A stretch of DNA of 37,664 nt, from contig JBMYQA010000021.1 in NCBI GenBank assembly GCA_049600855.1, forward strand, positions 1 to 37,664, read 5' to 3'. Of this stretch, positions 9,501-15,885 are shown piece by piece. Source of the DNA: JBMYQA01 sp049600855. Its GTDB lineage: Bacteria > Bacteroidota > Bacteroidia > Cytophagales > Flammeovirgaceae. The number at the start of each line of letters is the position of its first letter. Position 1 is the first letter of the stretch. The notes under the pieces were generated by a model. It was not told the DNA's origin and ran no database searches. It was given only the letters and a program-made list of their open reading frames with translations. Made by a program: the position numbers and the translations under genes.

Positions 9501-10851
9501 TTGTGCTCCCTGCTGAAGTTTCGGTAGCGAGTGTTGCGCCATTCTTTCTAAACTGTAACTTGTTACTGCTAAACCGCACTTCTGTATTGCCAATTTTAAA
9601 TACAGTATTATTACCCGATCCTTTGTACCAGAATTCAATGCTGAAATCGGTATTATTTCGGAACACTTCTACATTTTGAATAGCAATTGCTCTTGCTCCT
9701 GCATTAAACGTTAATGCATTACCCGAACTACCAGAGACAGGGCGAGCAGTTAATTCTGAACCTTCTACCGCTTGTTGTTCTGCTTTTACTTCTCCACTGA
9801 TTTCTCCATTGGGAAAGATAAATGCTTTGTCTGTACCTCCATCAATTAAGGTGTTTCCAACATACGCTTCTACATTATATTCTTGTAGTAATCCAGGCAA
9901 GAGTTGGTTATCTGTAGTCGCAATTTTTTCACCCGCATTTACTGCTGAAACACTTTTGGTTTCAATTAAGGTATTCCCTCGTTTGATTTTGTAACTCGTA
10001 GCACCATCAATGTGTAACCATTCTAATTCTACTAAGTTCTGATTGGCACCTGCTCCATATCCTTTCGTTACGGTTAAGAAAAGGGTGCGATTTCCATAAA
10101 TTGGATGATTTAAAGCGACTACTTCCGCTAATTTCGTATTTCCATATTGACTGTTTACACGAAGTTGTTGTTTTACATTACTATCAACTTCATTGTTCCA
10201 ACGCAATTGGGTGAGTTCTGAAATGAAATGAGTAGCTGCATCCGTAGTTGCGTTTCCTGTATACAAGTGCGTTAATCCTGCACTTTTTAATACATTATAA
10301 TCGTCATTGATGAATGATCGGAAGTAGTTATCGTAAATGTCGGTGGTCGTTCTTCTGCGATTCCACGCACGAATTTCGGCGAATTCTACTTGACCATTTT
10401 CTTTGAGGAACCATAAATCGCCAATGGTTCCACTTACCGATTGGATACCCACATTTACGGCATCTTTGTAAATGCGCACACTCGTTCCATTGTTAAAAAA
10501 GACCAGTGCAATGTGATACCAAGTGGCTGCTTCTAGGCTAACATTTTGGCTGTTGGCAAAGGTGACACTTAACTGATTATTGGATTTACCTTGCAAATAA
10601 AACGCTTTGTCACGATCTCCCCGCAAGCTCCACTGCCCGTTATTCGATTGACGAACCCAAAATTCGATGGTGGCCTCTCCTGAATTTCCAGTAGTGATAA
10701 GATTTTGTAAGTAGATGCCTGTGTTGACATTCACGTCATAACCATTAGCAGGCAAGTTAAGTACTTTGGGAATCGCTGCATCAAGTTGAGGCAGCAATAG
10801 AAAGCCGAGTAAGCATAATAGCCAAGCTTTCATTTTTTTGAATTGTTGCAT
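3541..10851 (-). CDS. Giant cell-surface protein: four LamG domains plus T9SS sorting domain
   Basis: This is a 2,436-aa exported protein. It has a signal peptide (a more canonical start is Met7, at 10833, giving MKAWLLCLLGFLLLPQLDA). LamG/concanavalin A-like domains lie near residues 45-200, 375-545, 745-905 and 1930-2105, each with 'IEFW'-type and 'DELRIW/DDIRIW'-type strands. A carboxypeptidase-regulatory-like segment is near 660-740. A long Ser/Thr-rich beta region (about 1260-1610) ends in 'GVSTCPWEP'. Big_5/SbsA-type Ig halves lie at about 1884-1924 and 2147-2204, on either side of the fourth LamG, followed by an Ig-like segment (2210-2330). The last 90 residues ('PNHPNPFSEQTTF', 'YDQLGRKVHTL', 'LPAGLYIYEL') are a type A T9SS C-terminal domain, so the protein should cross the outer membrane and be anchored or released at the surface. 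LamG domains usually bind glycans or proteins. A role in adhesion or polymer binding is inference. It is last in the leftward cluster, 125 nt after the trefoil-like gene. Confidence 0.93.
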   Translation of the reverse strand: MQQFKKMKAWLLCLLGFLLLPQLDAAIPKVLNLPANGYDVNVNTGIYLQNLITTGNSGEATIEFWVRQSNNGQWSLRGDRDKAFYLQGKSNNQLSVTFANSQNVSLEAATWYHIALVFFNNGTSVRIYKDAVNVGIQSVSGTIGDLWFLKENGQVEFAEIRAWNRRRTTTDIYDNYFRSFINDDYNVLKSAGLTHLYTGNATTDAATHFISELTQLRWNNEVDSNVKQQLRVNSQYGNTKLAEVVALNHPIYGNRTLFLTVTKGYGAGANQNLVELEWLHIDGATSYKIKRGNTLIETKSVSAVNAGEKIATTDNQLLPGLLQEYNVEAYVGNTLIDGGTDKAFIFPNGEISGEVKAEQQAVEGSELTARPVSGSSGNALTFNAGARAIAIQNVEVFRNNTDFSIEFWYKGSGNNTVFKIGNTEVRFSSNKLQFRKNGATLATETSAGSTNTWHHYAVTVDASSCKLYRDGALTKTASSNASNLAIDFVDQFEINGHAAGTYSLDELRIWDDVRTEDEINQRHTHMISPNDVDDRVDLLLYYRFDMGITVDNREEVYNQAIHAQTIGNYHGAVDLADNKINWAGSTGQPAALAYGTLTKINGTYLLSGINPGSSTAGLEYKITPNNLYLSDDDFSPPFRDGLNIKASFSQTNYKHTGVNFNDNSTQPFSGTAYFLDGITQYPVPVSQSLAIDDAQLDPSSNGASTDIQGGFSINVPFGRRTVKMYQDNSNGVSYPKYLSFEKPTAHATLQKNLTITTHGTTWSGWIRKTATPSSQQTILQLGNQYRLVMKTNNKMALVNHSNGQQKVESPVTISNTNWVFFAVTLEGNTVKLYIDQYTPNTGTSNGDDISGTFYLGAKNGNSEYFDGNLKLIECRKTIYTADQIKALHQGQFIEGDDAQLLFSFGFQEEKSEHLMRSISRAAQAHNYVLELSDSVTYDDVLVQPDFSRVSRYSYRAEAPSAFSGLIDPNDPTQFNYVVTDIVSGVSFINETRYGFVGNLVMPNGYNIGSGWTVEALRTDILSPEFKRTNATFNQDHTVFVIEDLIPGIYQITLNHPAIGAPLFVSEVDMTRSWAQHEFVYRAPLSIDAHLVARLTDVSDPSNNQVQITFTDLGTDDKCADGTYILESGAVYSAAINAYEAYGNDTYYVPGIQYNFGGKFGDVEDTDLLDAGNAGLLALPAQDGQDTFLVQAFEPNLFADHKRILQVVGVKTDEFGATETADDKIEAYVTGSVQNQSSFTIKAPASLLAVVHDPPGDNSSVTFNREITTTSKQEFNFEFNRTYELEFGQQTKKTTDLGTWAGVGGGVLTLTTANKTETKNLFNITTTAKLNTTDVFSSATTFGQTFSTSSSGIPGKWSDLFIFSETAIDYGIGTTLTVDAATCAVNMEESTIYKVGKETFAALDYYTVKTAVIPGFQQLIDAEEAGANDQQKIKAWQDNVDRWELILADNDSLYNPDSELEDYEFLANAALETRGSTQSSTTTTQDFAFGGEGVAVTLSEKYSESSDAVVGGGLKIEHANKNKIDLSFFGPGFVLDIKRKTSYEISNKETDGSTEAYGHSITFKDNDPDNFRLDMKVDNSTDYATPVFLTRSGVSTCPWEPNTSSLIGVAIDLQPEENGDYSKIVPVGAAPTVTFKVRAQDIVIPNSDSGIAYAKDYRFWIGGATDASNPATLNDLSFKIDGDGLSNALGRVYQIPDHGEFKNFNFTVTKNNNSDTKIYQIPLVVASACMTGSAALTNDFNIMDSDPSYYGGPEYLGLRDTVLLTVEFAQPCIENINVLAPEANWIVNSTSSSLPIRFQPVGVQSSFTKIRVERRQQGSSSVISSEVLKEDMTITDGVYSFDYNMANVPDANWEIRLVPVCGTSSEDWATSNPSAWILGSVNTGIVGVNFTTPLNNGISTDGNISVTYYGDLNVNDVTTLNVKLRGPLVGKPYTPYSLNLPNHNSKAEIAAQPALNVSGSYAIEFWVNPTSISNSDEQGIIGANQAWISVQNGYVKHAGQTASIRLQQNAWNHVVCVYDGDAEVSIYVGGELATSGTVDSTSGTLFDNQSNVDWFIGQSALGDAYRGNLDDIRIWNVARSLAQIRDNHLRQLTGNEQNLVAYFPLENDNIAGEALYDFTGSITNTSFVNTVNWAANEAPAFDFDEIIHDIPLDAAQLNPVSNKIVLKPNSNFPASYLEGATLTASVTNVRAANGNPAENKSWTFTMNQNPVGWVKANHAQEADIQAASVAFDLQFHNGGAGVASYDPFNWPSWLSASRLFGTVPVTQDNPVNLPGGNTHTLTMLAQLGGLGTYTKETIYMRTYNSSGFASGYEALTLEIVKVGNVARITVSSPSGIDESELDEQISNELSLAPNHPNPFSEQTTFTYQLPEAMPIAFNIYDQLGRKVHTLFAGAQQAGKHELTWDRKGSNGSILPAGLYIYELVTPAKRLRKKLLVE

Positions 10852-10976
10852 TGTCGATGAGTTTAATATTTTGATGAGATGGTGTTTTTAGGCTGTACTT
10901 TCCCAATCTTCCTTTTGGAAGTATTGTCATTAGATTTACAAAAAATGAGTAAGGCACAAACCTAAAACACGGTTGA

Positions 10977-11483
10977 TTATAGATTATTAGTTACTTTGGT
11001 GAGGGTAAATTTGATATTACCGCCACTGCCACTAGCGTAGTTGATCATTTGTAATGACCCATTGGTATTTACCTTAAGCAGTTGGCTCAAGTTATGTGAA
11101 GCCAGACAACCTTTATTGCCTCCTCCTGCATAAATGATTTGCCATTTGTAATCGTTTGACGGATTGCTCGTGCTGTTGAGTTCTGCTAAGGTGATGCTAT
11201 TGCCACTGCGTTTCAAAAATAATCGCTGATCTGTAGCAGAGGCAATGTAGCAATAACCATCGGTATGTTGTTTCAGAATAAATCGTTCTTCTACATGAGT
11301 AGAAACAGTTGCGTTAGCTAAGGTACGTGTACGAATCGCTCCTTGATCTACCATAAGTGTCTTTACAGTATTGTTTGAAAGGGTAATTTCGAAACGATAG
11401 AACGTTTGAGCGTGTGCAGTGTTGCCAATGAACAAGAGGAATATACCTGCACTGAGTAAAAGAATTTGCTTTAGGGAACTCAT
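10977..11483 (-). CDS. Small secreted beta-trefoil-like (ricin-type) protein
   Basis: This is a 168-aa protein with a clear signal peptide (hydrophobic ILLLSAGIFLLFIG, cut near 'AHAQ'). The mature part has repeated short segments of the pattern F-x-L plus 'DGYCYI' and 'RLFLKRSG', then 'KWQIIYAGGG' and 'GNIKFTLTKV'. This resembles the three-fold strand pattern of ricin-type beta-trefoils, although no clean QxW motif is seen. A glycan-binding role is therefore inference. Its ATG shares one base with the TAA of the upstream fibre gene (minus-strand TAATG, 11485-11481), which indicates translational coupling and probably matched expression. It has no sorting domain or lipobox. Confidence 0.8.
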   Translation of the reverse strand: MSSLKQILLLSAGIFLLFIGNTAHAQTFYRFEITLSNNTVKTLMVDQGAIRTRTLANATVSTHVEERFILKQHTDGYCYIASATDQRLFLKRSGNSITLAELNSTSNPSNDYKWQIIYAGGGNKGCLASHNLSQLLKVNTNGSLQMINYASGSGGNIKFTLTKVTNNL

Positions 11484-12781
11484 TATTTTCTCAATTTTTT
11501 AGATTTCTTGATTTTCTTCACATTTACAGTCGCCTTGATTGCTTCCAGTTCAGCCTTTAGCTGATCCATTTGGGCTTGCTGCTGGTTTAACTGCGCTTCT
11601 TGTGTTTTCAACTGCTCATTTTGTTGAATGGTATAGAGGGTTAACTCTTCTACTTTTTCTGTCAATAACACATTGAGCTTTCCAACGTCCATTCCTTCTT
11701 TTTCAATTTCAGCAGCGGCAGGAATATTAGGCAAGTGCTTATTTTCTTGGATGTATTGGTTGATTTCTTCTAAGCTTAAGAGTTGGTAATCCTCTGCAAA
11801 TACATAGTCGGGAAAAGAAGATACACTGACAATAACATTTGAGGCGGTAATGTTTCCCTCAGCCTCAAAACTTCCTTTAATCCTCATATTACCTCTCATG
11901 CTCAACGCTGCAATCGGTGTTGCACCAACTACGCCCCAAGTCCAACCTCGATCACCCTGCGCATCGTTATTCATATTCATCTTGATGCTGTAATCTTGTA
12001 CAGGGCCATACTTATATTCTGCGCTATTTCCCATATGGATTTTATACTCGTCACTATTCCAAAATCGGATTCCTCTGCCATGGCCAGGGGTAAAACTGAC
12101 ATGTCCATTAAAGTATCCAGCACCATTTACGTGTAATTTGGCAGCAGGGCTTGTCGTTCCAATGCCAACTTCTCCACCACGTTCAATGGTAAAACGCGTA
12201 TTTGAACTTAACGAGCTCCATGATTCTGCGATCTTAAATTTATTTCCGTCATTATTATCTAATCCTGTAGACCAGCCTGATTCCCCATTTACATCGTAAG
12301 AGACAAAAGGATCACCTGAACCATTGGTATTTACTCTTGCTGAAATGATGGCATGCTGATTCGTATTACTTTGATATAGATAAATTCCATTTTCGGCTGG
12401 GGAACCCGAAGAGCCTGCCTCTACTTGTAAACGTGCTGAAGGAGTCCAAGCACTTAAACCTACTTTACCATCGGCTGTGATTGTCATAGGAGTAGAGTGA
12501 TAGTCATTTTCGATATCATTATTGTGGTAGTTGGCCCCCCAATAGGAGAAACTTAATTTACCACTTCCATACTCGTTCCAAATCATCCAATCTTTCCAAT
12601 AGTTTCCATGTCTTGATTGCAATCGAACGCCTGATGAATGTGGAGATTCATCTGCATTAATTACATAGATATCTCTATTATCTCCATATAAACCGCCACT
12701 AATTTGTCCTGATTGCGCAGTAGTTATTAGCGGGAATAATAAAGTAATAAGGAGTCCTGTTAAAATAGTATTCGTTTTCAT
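11483..12781 (-). CDS. Exported fibre-like protein A (tail-fibre-type, coiled-coil C-terminus)
   Basis: This is a 432-aa protein. Signal peptide to about residue 23 ('LITTAQ'), then an N-terminal module with 'WKDWMIWNEYGSGKLSFSYW' that is shared with paralogue B. Next comes a triple-beta fibre motif 'VGIGTTSPAAKLHV' near residue 205, of the kind seen in Bacteroidota tail-fibre-domain proteins. The C-terminal half is the constant block common to all three paralogues ('RFWNSDEYKIHMG', 'YGPVQDYSIKMNMNN', 'FPDYVFAEDYQLLSL', 'HLPNIPAAAEIEKEGMDVGK', 'KVEELTLYTIQQ'), ending in a Gln-rich coiled coil. It uniquely has a Lys-rich tail ('KKIKKSKKLRK'). It lacks the S-D-x-R-L-K motif of S74 chaperones. 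A trimeric extracellular fibre is inferred from architecture. It lies 34 nt after gene B and overlaps the trefoil-like gene by 1 nt. Confidence 0.88.
   Translation of the reverse strand: MKTNTILTGLLITLLFPLITTAQSGQISGGLYGDNRDIYVINADESPHSSGVRLQSRHGNYWKDWMIWNEYGSGKLSFSYWGANYHNNDIENDYHSTPMTITADGKVGLSAWTPSARLQVEAGSSGSPAENGIYLYQSNTNQHAIISARVNTNGSGDPFVSYDVNGESGWSTGLDNNDGNKFKIAESWSSLSSNTRFTIERGGEVGIGTTSPAAKLHVNGAGYFNGHVSFTPGHGRGIRFWNSDEYKIHMGNSAEYKYGPVQDYSIKMNMNNDAQGDRGWTWGVVGATPIAALSMRGNMRIKGSFEAEGNITASNVIVSVSSFPDYVFAEDYQLLSLEEINQYIQENKHLPNIPAAAEIEKEGMDVGKLNVLLTEKVEELTLYTIQQNEQLKTQEAQLNQQQAQMDQLKAELEAIKATVNVKKIKKSKKLRK
11646..11716. repeat. 71-bp block identical to paralogue B
   Basis: This block, starting TCTTCTACTTTTTCTG and ending TTTCAGCAGC, is identical base for base to 12919-12989. 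Its last 47 bp are also identical to 14214-14260. It encodes the 'AAAEIEKEGMDVGKLNVLLTE' part of the constant domain. Identity at silent positions points to recent duplication or gene conversion. Confidence 0.9.
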
Positions 12782-12815
12782 TTTACATCTTGTTGTTGTT
12801 ACACGATGAACCGAG

Positions 12816-14006
12816 TTACTTTTGAGCTTGATTCGCTTTAATCATGGCTTTTAGTTCATTCAACTCTGCTTGCAATCTTTTCAATTGCTGATTTTGTTGA
12901 ATGGTATACAGTGTCAATTCTTCTACTTTTTCTGTCAATAACACATTGAGCTTTCCAACGTCCATTCCTTCTTTTTCAATTTCAGCAGCAGCAGGGATAT
13001 TCGGCAAGTGCTTGTGTTTTTGGATGTACTGATCAACTTCTTCTAAGCTTAAAAGCTTGTAGTCGTCCGCAAATACATAATCAGGGAATGAAGACACACC
13101 GACAATTACATTTGAAGCAGTGAGGTTGCCTGCAATTTTCATATGCCCTTGTGTATTCAATGCGGCAATGGGTGTTTGACCAGCCACTCCCCAAGTCCAG
13201 CCTCGGTTGGCTTGATTATTCATGTTCATTTTGATGCTGTAATCTTGTACAGGGCCATACTTGTATTCATCACTATCTCCCATGTGGATTTTATAATTGT
13301 CGCTATTCCAAAAACGGTATCCTTTACCATTTCCTGCTTGAAGTGAAACCATACTACTAATGGCAGCAGAGCCATTTACATCTAATGTAGCAGTAGGCGT
13401 TTTGCCAACACCTAATTTTTCTTTCACAATTAAACGACCAGTGGGTACATCACTCCAACTACCATCGTTGTAATCGCCAACTACCACACCACCATTGTAA
13501 AACATCCAGGCTCCATCTCTAGCCAATAATCGATATTTATTATTACTGCCTCCTGAGTTATCGTCCCAATCTTTTAATTGGAAACCGCGTACATCATAAA
13601 TGTCTCCATCATCCATATGCAAGTTTGATCGGATGATCGTAGAGCCACTAACATCAAGCCTTTGAGCTGGGCTTTGGGTGCCAATGCCTAAATTACCACC
13701 AGAGGTTAACGTCATGCGATAAGAACCAATTTCGGTACCATTCGCTTTTGAACTGCCAGACCAATAAGAGAAAAAGAGTTTACCGTCCTGTCTGTTATTC
13801 CAGATGTTCCAATCTCGATACCAGTTACCACTACGCGTCATTAAACGCAACGCAGCATCTTCGTAAGAAGAGTTCTTATTTACACGCAAAATGTCATTGT
13901 CAGTCCCACCTCTACTGCCTTCTATTTGTGCGTGGACGCTAGCAGTCAAATTGAATACGAAGCATAAAAGTAGTAGTGTACGAATTTGATTGTTTGATAC
14001 TTTCAT
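12816..14006 (-). CDS. Exported fibre-like protein B
   Basis: This is a 396-aa middle paralogue. Signal peptide to about residue 27 ('TASVHAQ'). The N-terminal module matches protein A ('WYRDWNIWN', 'GKLFFSYW', then 'LGIGTQSPAQRLDV' near residue 110). A central stretch has its own sequence ('GFQLKDWDDNSGGSNNKYR', 'VPTGRLIVKEKLGVGKTPT'). The C-terminal half, from 'VSLQAGNGKGYRFW' on, is nearly identical to protein C: 'QANRGWTWG', 'NTQGHMKIAGNLTASNVIVG', 'DYVFADDYKLLSLEEV', 'QYIQKHKHLPNIP'. It ends with a short coiled coil. No lipobox, T9SS domain or S74 catalytic motif is seen, so how it is held at the surface, if it is, is unknown. It lies 104 nt after gene C and 34 nt before gene A. Confidence 0.88.
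   Translation of the reverse strand: MKVSNNQIRTLLLLCFVFNLTASVHAQIEGSRGGTDNDILRVNKNSSYEDAALRLMTRSGNWYRDWNIWNNRQDGKLFFSYWSGSSKANGTEIGSYRMTLTSGGNLGIGTQSPAQRLDVSGSTIIRSNLHMDDGDIYDVRGFQLKDWDDNSGGSNNKYRLLARDGAWMFYNGGVVVGDYNDGSWSDVPTGRLIVKEKLGVGKTPTATLDVNGSAAISSMVSLQAGNGKGYRFWNSDNYKIHMGDSDEYKYGPVQDYSIKMNMNNQANRGWTWGVAGQTPIAALNTQGHMKIAGNLTASNVIVGVSSFPDYVFADDYKLLSLEEVDQYIQKHKHLPNIPAAAEIEKEGMDVGKLNVLLTEKVEELTLYTIQQNQQLKRLQAELNELKAMIKANQAQK
12919..12989. repeat. 71-bp block identical to paralogue A
   Basis: This is an exact match to 11646-11716 and, over its last 47 bp, to 14214-14260. It lies in the constant C-terminal coding part of gene B. Confidence 0.9.
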
Positions 14007-14110
14007 TTTAAAAAACTTAAATGGTTATACCTAATTACGATTTTGTAAAGTGTGTTTGTAAATTTCTGTTAAACAGTGAGTTAAGTCGCTTGAGTGCTTT
14101 CAAGAAAAGA

Positions 14111-15214
14111 TTAGTTATTTTCGAGTGCCTTAAGCCTTTCTTCTAGCTGTTGGATTCGTTTTTCTTGTTGAATCGTATACAGCGTCAATTCTTCCACCTT
14201 TTCCACAAGTAGTACATTGAGCTTTCCAACGTCCATTCCTTCTTTTTCAATTTCAGCAGCAGCAGGAACATTTGGTAAGTGCTTATGCTTTTGGATGTAC
14301 TGATCAACCTCTTTTAAGCTTAAGAGCTTGTAATCGTCTGCAAATACATAATCGGGGAAAGAAGATACGCCGACAATTACATTTGAAGCGGTTAGATTAC
14401 CCGCAATTTTCATATGTCCTTGGGTATTCAATGCGGCAATAGGTGTTTGACCTACTGCACCCCAAGTCCAACCTCTATTGGCTTGGTTATTCATATTCAT
14501 TTTGATGCTGTAATCCGTCACGGGGCCATATTTGTACTCATCACTGTTACCCATATGGATTTTATAGTTGTCGCTATTCCAGAATCGGAAACCTTTGCCA
14601 TTTCCCGCTTGAAGTGAAACGTTACCATCAACATGGAGTTTCGAACTCGGATTAGATACGCCAATACCTACATCACCTCCCGTTTCTACGTGAAACCTAC
14701 TTCCGTTTCCTCCTACTTGAAGCGCCCCATCTGTTCGCATAATTCCAGTATTATGGTAGAAGTTTTTGTCGTTGTAAGTTCTAATCCAAGTGTCGTCTGT
14801 CATGTAAAAACCACCACCATAAGATTGAAAGTAGAGTCCTCTTTGACCCGACACGCGTAACCAGCCACCATCTGCATAAATGTCTCCCCACACCTGAAGT
14901 TTATAGCCGGGAGCGGTATTGCCATTAGACATGCCGATACCCACATTACCATTATTTGTGATGCGTAAGCGTTCGCGGTAATTGGTAAAGAAACTCATGC
15001 CCCAATCATTGTTAACCCACTGAGAGTTGGCAATAAACTCGCCATGATCTTTATTGCCCTGATTGTATTCCATAATGTAGGCCGTTCGGCGCACAGGATC
15101 TATCTTATAAGGGCCTGTGCCTGAGGAAATCACGTGTTGTGCGTGAATTGCAGAGCTGGTGAGTAATACTACCGAAGCTCCAAGAAGTAATTTAAAAAGG
15201 AGATTAGATTTCAT
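14111..15214 (-). CDS. Exported fibre-like protein C
   Basis: This is a 367-aa protein, first gene of the leftward cluster. Signal peptide to about residue 26 ('SSAIHAQ'). The N-terminal half differs from A and B: it has 'MSFFTNYRERLRITNNGNVG', 'YKLQVWGDIYADGGWLRVSG', 'GLYFQSYGGGFYMTDD' and 'VGIGVSNPSSKLHV', patterns widespread in Bacteroidota and phage fibre proteins. From 'VSLQAGNGKGFRFW' the sequence is nearly identical to protein B through to 'ELTLYTIQQ', followed by a short coiled coil ('IQQLEERLKALE'). An exchanged N-terminal part over a constant base is the main feature of this family. It sits at the head of the cluster, facing the divergent hybrid sensor gene across 662 nt. Confidence 0.88.
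   Translation of the reverse strand: MKSNLLFKLLLGASVVLLTSSAIHAQHVISSGTGPYKIDPVRRTAYIMEYNQGNKDHGEFIANSQWVNNDWGMSFFTNYRERLRITNNGNVGIGMSNGNTAPGYKLQVWGDIYADGGWLRVSGQRGLYFQSYGGGFYMTDDTWIRTYNDKNFYHNTGIMRTDGALQVGGNGSRFHVETGGDVGIGVSNPSSKLHVDGNVSLQAGNGKGFRFWNSDNYKIHMGNSDEYKYGPVTDYSIKMNMNNQANRGWTWGAVGQTPIAALNTQGHMKIAGNLTASNVIVGVSSFPDYVFADDYKLLSLKEVDQYIQKHKHLPNVPAAAEIEKEGMDVGKLNVLLVEKVEELTLYTIQQEKRIQQLEERLKALENN
14214..14260. repeat. 47-bp block identical in all three fibre genes
   Basis: This block, beginning ACATTGAGCTTTCC and ending TTTCAGCAGC, is also found at 11670-11716 and 12943-12989. It lies in the constant C-terminal coding region. Confidence 0.88.
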
Positions 15215-15876
15215 GTTTTTAAAGATTTTAGAACTAAAAAAGTATACCTTCTAACTGTATCTATTTTTATTGGGTGTAGTTTTCCTAGACTCATTTCGAA
15301 TAGATTTCAAAATGAGGAATGTGTGTAAACAAAAGCTTTTTTTGAGGGTTTAAATGGTTGAACACCATTAGATTTAATCTTTTTATGATGTCAACTTATT
15401 TGGTGAGTATGCTTTACGATGTATGTTTATTTCGTTGGTTCAAAATTCATAGGGAACTTATATAATTACAACTTATTTACATTTACATGAGATGTACTAC
15501 AGGGAAAAACGTATTTACAATATCTTTACAGCTTTATAATAACTTATTGATATTCAGTTTTTTATGATTTTATGGGTGATTTATCTAAAAAGTGTTACGT
15601 TTTTAAGAAAGTACAATACGGGTAAATCTAAAAAATGAATTGGTTATATAACAAATAGGTGGTATATATAGTGGCTTTTAGAGGCTATTAGCATGTTTAA
15701 ACATCTTTTGTTATATTAATAAACCCACTACATTTAGTTGCAACAAATTATGAGTTGAACAAATACTAGCTTTTATTTTTTACAAAGTTTGTTTGAAGGA
15801 AAAAAACTGATGCTAGGCAAGTTCCATAAATAAAGTATACCGTTCTCTACAAATCAGGTTATCAATTATTTGATTA
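15215..15876. promoter_or_regulatory. Divergent intergenic region between fibre cluster and hybrid sensor gene
   Basis: These 662 nt of AT-rich sequence contain no supported gene and must hold the promoters of both divergent units. The clearest symmetric element is AATGGT, 5 nt, ACCATT at 15353-15369, about 140 nt upstream of gene C, which could be an operator half-site pair. I found no convincing full TAnnTTTG/TTG promoter. A regulatory role is inferred from position. Confidence 0.4.
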
Positions 15877-15885
15877 GTGTTTGGT

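Noticed and set aside
3541..10851. Plus-strand open frames inside the giant gene (e.g. 5135-5329, 6242-6469, 8379-8588)
   Set aside because: They are short antisense frames with no signal, domain or start context; shadows of the minus-strand gene.
10908..10921. Small hairpin CTTCC-TTTT-GGAAG in the 125-nt gap before the giant gene, considered as a terminator
   Set aside because: Five-bp stem and no T-run on the minus strand; at most a weak processing or attenuation structure.
11483..15214. Fibre genes as part of a prophage or contractile injection system
   Set aside because: All three have Sec signal peptides, and no sheath, baseplate, capsid, terminase or integrase gene is in the window.
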